Notes under the pieces: generated by a model
Told to the model about the DNA's origin: nothing
The model's input: the letters and a program-made list of their open reading frames with translations, nothing else
Database searches by the model: none
Shown here: in pieces, positions 8,906 through 17,900 of the stretch
How the letters are laid out: each line of letters starts with the position of its first letter
Numbering within the stretch: position 1 is the first letter of the stretch
DNA from: Paramacrobiotus richtersi
Taxonomy: Eukaryota; Tardigrada; Eutardigrada; Parachela; Macrobiotidae
Assembly (NCBI GenBank): GCA_034698045.1
Contig: JAQGAU010001183.1
Location: 1-20,892, forward strand
Length of the DNA: 20,892 nt
Direction: 5' to 3'
Position numbers and translations under genes: made by a program

Positions 8906-11900
8906 CTGTACAAAAGTGGCACAATAAAAGAAATGATACAGAAAATATAGAAAATATGAGTAACAAAAACCAGATAAAAAATTCATAAAAATCGACAGAA
9001 ACAAATCAGTCTATGTACGGCAAACAAATAAATTTACCAAATAAAAATTGATTTAATCCAGAAAAAAATTTAACAGAAATCAAAAATAATTGAACAAAAT
9101 TAAATAGCACCAAATACAAGCAAACACTTAATCAAAATTAAAAAACTTACACAGCATTAAACACAAATAAACAGAATTAAAAACAAGTAATTAATACTAA
9201 ATAAAAATTAAACTGGATTAAACACAAATAAACAGAATTAAAAAGAATTAAACCAGAATTATTAAAAATTAAACGTCATTTAACACCAATAAACAGAATA
9301 AATAAAGTACGCAATACAGAATGAACAGAATTAAGCCGCATCACATAACGTCAACAGAATTTAAAACTAGAAATAGAAAAAATAAAATAGAAAATAGAAA
9401 AACATAAAAAAGGGGAGAAATGTCAAAAACATTGATGAAATTTTCCAAAATAAAATCAGAAAGAATTATGTGAAATTAAAAAGAAACAAACCAAATTCAA
9501 TCCCTTCTAGTGATTATTATGGACACGTACCTGTTGCCGCTGCCAGCGTTCATACGCCTCCCCATCAATAGCGCCCACCTCCTCGATATACGTGCGAAAC
9601 CACTCGACCATCTCCTTCCCAGCGGCCCCGCTCTCCGGCTCCTTGTCCTTCTTGTCTTTCCCCTTGCTAGCGTCACTGTGCGCAAACTCCACCAACATCT
9701 TGCGAATAACCTGCACAAATTCCCGCACCACCGGTCCAGCGGCGTGCTCCCCGTCCGGCAGCACCACACGCTCCGGATCCACATTCTGAATTAACCTACA
9801 TGTACAATACACACATGAACATAATTAATGTGCAATTTGTCATTCGAAATTGTAACATTTCACATACTAATAAGCATCGCAGTTTTGATGTTGAAATTTT
9901 TGTTCATTTTTAAACAATGTTTTAGATGTAGAAAAATAGAAACAGAAATTAAATATCAAACATAAGGTTTCAAAATTTTTTTTAATATAATGTTTTCATA
10001 AACACAAATTAATAGCGAACTGCGAGATCACCACATCATATTTTATGTAACGAAAATAAGAGTAATTTGAGTGGATGACATTAACTAAAAAAACGGCACG
10101 CAACAGCATTAATAAAATACAAAGTTTCGAGAAAACTGTCAAAAAAAGACCAAACTTTCAATCAAGAATTTACAATAAAATAACCAATTAAATAAAAAAG
10201 TGTTCTAGAAAAAATAATTAAATACATATACAATTAAATTACAGCGATTAAAATGACAATAATAATTTACTGCTAAATGAGAAACAGACGTCTCCCGCCA
10301 TCAAAATCCCTCACCTGTAGGTCGGTCTTGCATGATTGTATCCCCGTGTAAACGCCACAACCATCCCGGCCATCTCCCGTAACTCCGCCCACCCGATCTT
10401 CTTCCCGGTCCCCATCCCCTTGAACACCTCCACAACCCTCTTCCCCAACCCGACCAACGCTCCATTCTCCCCATCCATCTTCAACTCCCTGGCAATGGTC
10501 AACAAAATCCGATTCAGAATGGGTTTCTTCTGATTCAGTCGGCAAAACACTTCCGGATAGTACGGGAGACACTGGAACAACGGGGACACGGTGGCGATCA
10601 ACGGGACGGAGGGATCGGCTTCCAGACGGGTGAGAATCGTAGAAATGATGGTGGGGGCGTGGTGGTTGAGGGTGGGGTGGGTGGCGGGGGCGGATAAAGG
10701 CGGTAGGAGGTTGGCGATGATTTGGACCGTGTGGTGGAGGTAAGGCTGTTGGGTGTTCTTGGTGTACAGCGGACAGGAGGCCAGTAAGGTGATAAAGTAA
10801 TCAAACCTGCAAACAGATCATCCATATCATTTTACAATATTTTTCACCACTTTAGCAAACTTTTTCGCTTACTGTCATATTTTTACTGCATTATATTGCT
10901 TCGCGTTGCTTTATTTCATTTGTTTTCTTTCTTGATTCCTTTACTTTCTGTTTGTATTATAATTAATATCTGTACTGTATTCTTCGTTGCGTTCAACTTG
11001 TTCCGGTCAGTTTTTTTCCCTTTCCTACTTCTTTTCTCGAATTTGTTCTAATTTAATTTCTCGTTTTTTTCCATTACTCTAATCACTTTCCAACTTTTTT
11101 TGAAATATGATTGATATCAATTATTAGAGATGTCGGTAAACGATTGCAAACCGTGATATTCGCCTGTTCACTCAGAACAGAAAAAATTTCCAGTTTCGAA
11201 AATGCTACACTTTTGCCTTAAATTTGTACTTTTCGTAATAGTGCTGCAGAATGGACAATCACGGTCTCTTAACCACTATTCTAAGCTTTTCATGTCCTTA
11301 AAACTACCAACACACCAAAGTGACCAAACTGCGCAAACACACAAGTAGATGCACCAAATTGTCGAGAAAGTCGTGAAAATGTTAAAGGTTAAGCGTTTAA
11401 AAAATTCCTAAAACACTTAACTTAAAAAAGGGAAACAATACACATACCTACGTTAAAAAACATTCAAAATACCGCTCTCATTTGCAAGCGCTCGAAATCA
11501 TCCAGGTTCGAACAATATGCAAAAACTCTTACATTTTGGGATGCCATCCAACGGGATTCTCAATCCACTCCAACGGCCCATCCGCCCCGACCCCGTCCAC
11601 GGGGGGTTGCAACAAATACAATGACACGGTCCGCACCACATCCAGCCGCAAGAACGCCGCGAGTTTCTGCAGAATCCCGGCCAACGACTCCTCACTCAGT
11701 CCATCTTTGATCGCAGTGCACACGGTCCACCACAACATGGACACTGCTTCATACGCAGCCGGCGCGGACATTTCACAGTAATGCCAAAACCACAGGCGGA
11801 AATGGGCGTCGGCGTACGGGACACTGGTCGACAGGCCAAAGCAGATGAGACGCTTCAGTTTACTGAAATCCAGACGAACCTAGCCAAGAAGGATATCACA

Positions 11901-14900
11901 TGGCAATGATCGCATGGCCAATTGATACGTGTGGTTTGTAGAAGAAAAAAATTACAAGGATTTCGTTTGATTTTTTCCCTATAACGATTCGAGCAGTATA
12001 TCATGGCGTACAAGCCGTTGCACTACGATTTCATAAATATTATTCACTCTCGACACACAATTAGTAGTCAGCTGCATGCCGTTAAGCCGTATTTCTAATG
12101 ATCTTAGTGCAGAAATGGATCTGACACGGATCTTCAATTTTCAGGTCACATCTACGTGTGTCAGTAGATACTGCAGAGACATTACTACATATGGCAATTT
12201 CCAAGTCCGAAAAAAACTGTCAATGAAATGTGAGGAGTGATACCACAGCATGTATCACACTGTAGCGGAACATCACCACATACTAATTGTGTGATATCGT
12301 AGTGCAGCGGATAAAAAAACAAATAAATATATCGTTCAGCACAAAGACGAATGTTACGTCAGCCTGTAAAATCCGCGAAAAACCTTCCAAATTTTCCGTG
12401 CAATATTGTTAAAAAATCGATGCGTGTCACCCCTTTTTGCGTGATAACATTCCACTGGTATAAAGAAATACAAAAGATACTGCAGTGTTCAACAGTCAAT
12501 GTTATATGGTCAACAGACACAATTCCTGTAAATTATCGAATCAGGAGATTTCTCGTTTAAAAATAAACCGCCTGATTTTCACCAACAAATCGCAAAACTC
12601 TTCTCAAACGGATTAAAATATAAGTCACATCAGCTATAAATCACATACTATTACTGGAGTAATATTCTAATTCTAATTCTAATAGTAGATTTTACAGTAG
12701 ATTAATTATATCAATGATTACGAATTATTATTCTACCATATTATGATAACAAATTTTACTATAAATGTTTATTAAATATTACTAAAATAGGAAAATAACA
12801 AAATCCACTATAAACACCCGAACATATTTAAATAGACAATACTAGTTACTTTCAAATACACATTCATACAAAACGCCTAAATCCATACCGTACACAATTA
12901 AAAAAGAATTAATTAATTGAAAAAACGTGAAATTTCCGATTTATTTACATTCCGAAAAAAAATCAAGTCCGACAGACAACAAAAATCTTCGAATCTGAGA
13001 AGACATGAATTTGGGTTTAGCATTTCTTTGAGGTATTCACTTTTGTTAGCCTAGTAGACGATTATCCACATCAAGCCACTGCACTACGCTGTCACACGAT
13101 TTATACCCAATCTTCCAATAAATCAATTTTCTATTACAAAAATGCAACAAATTAATGTAAAAATTGTATTCTAATTACACAATAAACCAAATTAATTAAC
13201 ACAATAATCCCCATAGTCAATTACATCAATGTAATCCATTACAAACTGAGTTTCAGTTTACCAGTGCCTCCCAGTTATTCCGTCGGCGTATCCACTCATC
13301 ACTGACCATATCCGCCGCCGAATGCAGATGATCCGGTCGTAATCGGTTGACAATGGCCACGTAGGCCCACATAGTGGCCAACGGCTGTCCGACATCACTG
13401 GCCGCGCACAACGCTCCATACAGATTCTGATATAACGCCGAATACATCAGGGCCGCGGGCGCCACCGCACTCAACGTCTGCCGGACAATCTCCTTCAATC
13501 CGCGCGCCAATTCCGTCTGCACCGCGGCGCGACACCCCTCACTGACCGGCACCTCGGCACGACACGAGAAACTGACCATATCCACAAAAATCTGCAATCA
13601 TCAGCCGTAAATACATTTGACAGATGAGTACCATGCTAAAAGCATGTTCATGTAAATCAAGACGGCTAAGGATAAAACGAAAGATTTTTTCTATGAAATG
13701 TTATACAATTTCTTGCTGCGCCTGAATTATTAGTCGGAATTCTTCTCGGAATGTGTCGTAAAAAATTCAGAAAAAACTCAAACCTGTCTACTTCTATAAA
13801 AGTGTGTTATGGCCGCTTTCCTGGCTAAAAATTGTTCTAATCCGAGAAGCTTTTTCCCGCATTTTAGGTAATACTTCTGTGATACAATTCGCGTTTGCGG
13901 ACCATGCTTAAAGCCCTTGCACTACGTCTTGACACAATGAAATACTCGTCTCGACAAATGCATTACCAATTAAAACACAAGCGCAAGATACGCTTTACTG
14001 TGCAAAATGCAACAGCAGAATGCAAAACAATACCACGGGGCGAAAAAAGGTTATGGAAACCGTATCCGAACAAAATTCGATACTAAAGGGACCATTAAAC
14101 AACAATGAAAAATGCATATTAAATTTCATTCATTAATTAAATCAATAATTTATTAATAATTAATTATTATTCATTCATTTTCTGAGTTAATGTCGTACAC
14201 GCAAAATGCCATATTAAATCATTTTGGTACCAACAATATTACAACATTGTTGAAGCAAAGTACAAATCAATTCACAAACAAAACAAACTCTCAAGAAAAC
14301 AATTAGCCTTATCCATTTTTGTAATTATTTGTTTTTCTCACAGCAGTCCTTGTTGCATTAAAATCAGGCTAACCTGCAGCGCCAACGGGACGGGAATCAC
14401 TCCCGCCAGCACACACAACGCGAAGACTTTGGCGGCATTAATCCAGGCCGATTCCCACAGCTGAATATTGAGTTGCGGACTGTGCGGCTGGATCATGGAG
14501 ATCAGACTGCTCTCGATCACAATACGCATGGACTTGAGCAAATTGACAAACACCAGCGCGTTGCTGGTCTTGAGCGCCATACTGATCCGCTCCAACGACT
14601 TGAAGCAGAAACTCAGGCAATACACGCAGGTGTCCAGTAATACGTAGATAATACTGTCCGGCACTGCAATTAAACGATACTGACTGTTCCCGAAAATAAA
14701 CCGAATAAAAAAGATATAAATGTGGAAAAACATACAAAAGTTCAAAATATAATTATACATGCAAAAATAAATATTTATTTACAATAATAACTGCTAGTTA
14801 ATAAACTGGTAAAACAAACATAAAAAAAACTGAAATCAAAAACTGTCATGCTATGGAAGACCGATTTACTGTACTGTTATAAACTGCATTAGACCGTAGT

Positions 14901-17900
14901 GCAGTGGCTCAAACAGCACGGCCACTGATGTTGAAGCAGTCATTTCAAGAATACAAAAAAATTGTTACAAAGACTTCTCAGCAAACAGTTTTTTTGACCA
15001 ATAACAGCATACGAGAAAATTCAAGAAACAATTACAGACAAAAAAAAAAAACAGCGGTAGCAATTTCAGAGAAAAATAATACTAATCCATATATTGACTA
15101 AAACAAACATCAAGAAAAGAGGCTTCCGACTTGTTTAATTTATTTTGAAGTTGTTAAATTCCTTTTTATTTTCCAGGATATTTCTTGGACTGATACATTA
15201 CCTAAAAGTTATAAAAATCGTAAAATCTAGCGAATAAAAAAGTAGATAACCAGTACGACAATCAGACTGAATAACAAAGAAACCAACCAAATTATTCAAA
15301 AACCAAACAAATTAAATATTAATAAACTGATCAAGTAATATTTCAAATAACACTAAAAAATAATGAAATTATTCATAAAATATGTACTGTAAAAATGATC
15401 GCTGCATCTCACCTTTGGCTCCTTGACTCTGCAGTTTACTCAGCTCCCCAACCACCCACCGAAAAAACTTGCTCTTAGACTCCTCCTCCCTAAACGCCTT
15501 CCCCAGGACCCCGGCACAGGTCAGCGCACAGTACCGCACCGCGTTGACCTTCCCACCGTACGTCTGCGCCAACTCCCCGATAAACTCAATCAGAAACACA
15601 TCCCGCTCCCGCTGATAGATCACCCCGTTGACAATCACCTCCAGGACCTTCCCCACGGGTTCCTCCAACGATTTCTCCATCAACGTCTTCAAAATTGCTT
15701 GGGAATGCTTCCCGGTGAGTATGTTGACGGCGGTGCTGGAGGTCACATCCACTTGGACCAAGGAGGCCAGATCGGATAAGGTTTCAGCCGGGTTGTGGTC
15801 GGAATGGCTGATTAACGTGTCCAGACACCGGATGGTCTCCATGGCGGCGGAGATCTTCTGCGCAGTGCGGAGCGACTCGAGATCGTTGGTTTTGAGCAGT
15901 CCATTGAATATGGTTTTGGTATGTTTCCGGACGGGTTTGGATAAGAGATACACCGCCCCTAAAAACGGGCGAAATCACGTCAACTGCACAACACTAACAA
16001 TCAACTCCAAAATAAAGCGAAAACTAAACGCGAGAACCGATGCAGCCCACATGGAACAAAACCAAGAGAGTGAATGCAGTATTCAAATACGGGTTACGTA
16101 GTACAGTGGCTTCACTTCCGTCATTTGTGATCAAGCTAGAAAATCAGTTCACTTTGTTCACCGGGTGGCATCAGTTCGATCTCTGTTCTACTAGTTCTAC
16201 TTTTTTATTCAGTTTATTTTCTCTCAAATTCATTCAGCAAAAGGAACAAAAATCGTAATTTACAAACAACAAAAAATCTTTGCAAAACAAGCTAATCATG
16301 AAATCTATAAGATTTATACGAAAAACTGCAAACTTTCAAAATTAGTTATAGTTACATACTTCGTAACTGAAAAATACTCATTAAATCAATTATTATATTA
16401 AAATAATCAAAATTAAAACTTTAACAAATTGATCACAACTACTTAATAACTGAAAAATACTCATGATACACCGAAAACTGAAACTTAAAATTATTCGCTA
16501 AATTATTCGCCAAAGTAATCGCTAAATCAATCGTTAAATTGATTTTCAAATGGAGAACTTTGAAAGTGAATATGATCCCAGCCATACCTAATTCATTGTG
16601 GATGAGCAATTCCAATAAATCACAGATCAATTTGCGGATCTTCCACACGGTAATGTCACGCTGATCCAATTTGGCCATGTGTTCACTGATACCGGCCAGC
16701 CACGGGAGGAATTTGGTCTTCTCCAGACAGGCGAAGACGGCGGCATGACCATCGATGCTGGACGGTGCGGCGTGGAGATCACGGTGCAGATGGCGGTACT
16801 CGGAGATTTTAGTGACAATTTTGGATAAAGCGGAGTAAATCCCATCCAACCAGGCTTTCATCACAGACGCTGTACAATAAACGAGCAAAACTCGGTCAAC
16901 TACAGTATTCCAGACGGATTACCACTAACTTTAGTCAGATTGCAGTTGAAATAATAATTTTAACACACTCCTATATTAATTAATAATATTAATTTATTGC
17001 ATTATGTATAACAATAAAATCCGGAAGGTTGTATCATAGCGCAGCTGAAGCACACGGGGCTCTCTCGCCCCTTACTGTCTTAACAGTTGAGACAGTTAAG
17101 ACAGTAAGGGGCGAGAGAGCCCCGTCTGCTTCAGTTGCGCTACTTCTATGGTTGTATTACACATTATCGAAATAAAAACCTCCCGAACAGCACTGCTTAG
17201 AAAAAAATAGCATACATAGTACCAACACCGAATGAATTCCACTTTGACACTCTCAACAACTATCAACTGGCAATCAACATATTATCCAGATTGTGATCAA
17301 ACGTAGTACAATGGCTTTAACTCCTACGATTATTCCGGCTAATGCTCTGGTTTAAGCTCGAATTCGATAATAATCAATGGCTTTAACTTCAAAAAAATAA
17401 AACTTTTTCATAAACTAGATCAATCTTGTTTAAATAACAGGCGGCAACAAAAATCATCAGGTAAAATGCCCGCAGTCAAACACTATATTTTATTTCCCAT
17501 TATTCTCTATATTATTTATGTTGTATATGTCACTGATATTGTGTTATATACACAAATTTTTGACTTTTTGCTAATGGAACGCCGAGGTTTTTCCTTCACT
17601 CACCCATATTTCGTCCACCATTCTCACTGCCTAGTCCGCCAATCTCCACGGCCCCCTGGACACTCATCCGCATCTCCCACAACCCCAACACCCGCTGCAT
17701 CCCCCCTCGCCCACCCAATCCTCCCGCGTTCCTCTTCATCCGATTCCCCACGCCCACCAAACCCTCCTTCCGCTCAACCACCACAACGAACGCCTCAATC
17801 AAACCAACAGCCAATCCGCACTCCACGGCTCCGCCCCCTTTCCCGCTCCCCACATCGACAATCTCCTCCAGCACCCCGCACTCCATCATAAACTCGGCGA

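Noticed and set aside
11981-17365. True tRNA genes at the A-box/B-box sites
   Set aside because: No site folds by eye into a full cloverleaf with a 7-bp acceptor stem and a CCA-adjacent discriminator; repeat-derived copies fit better.
17466-17891. Proline/serine-rich plus-strand frame of 141 codons
   Set aside because: It is the reverse strand of a GC-rich VIRMA exon and ends without any splice or domain support.
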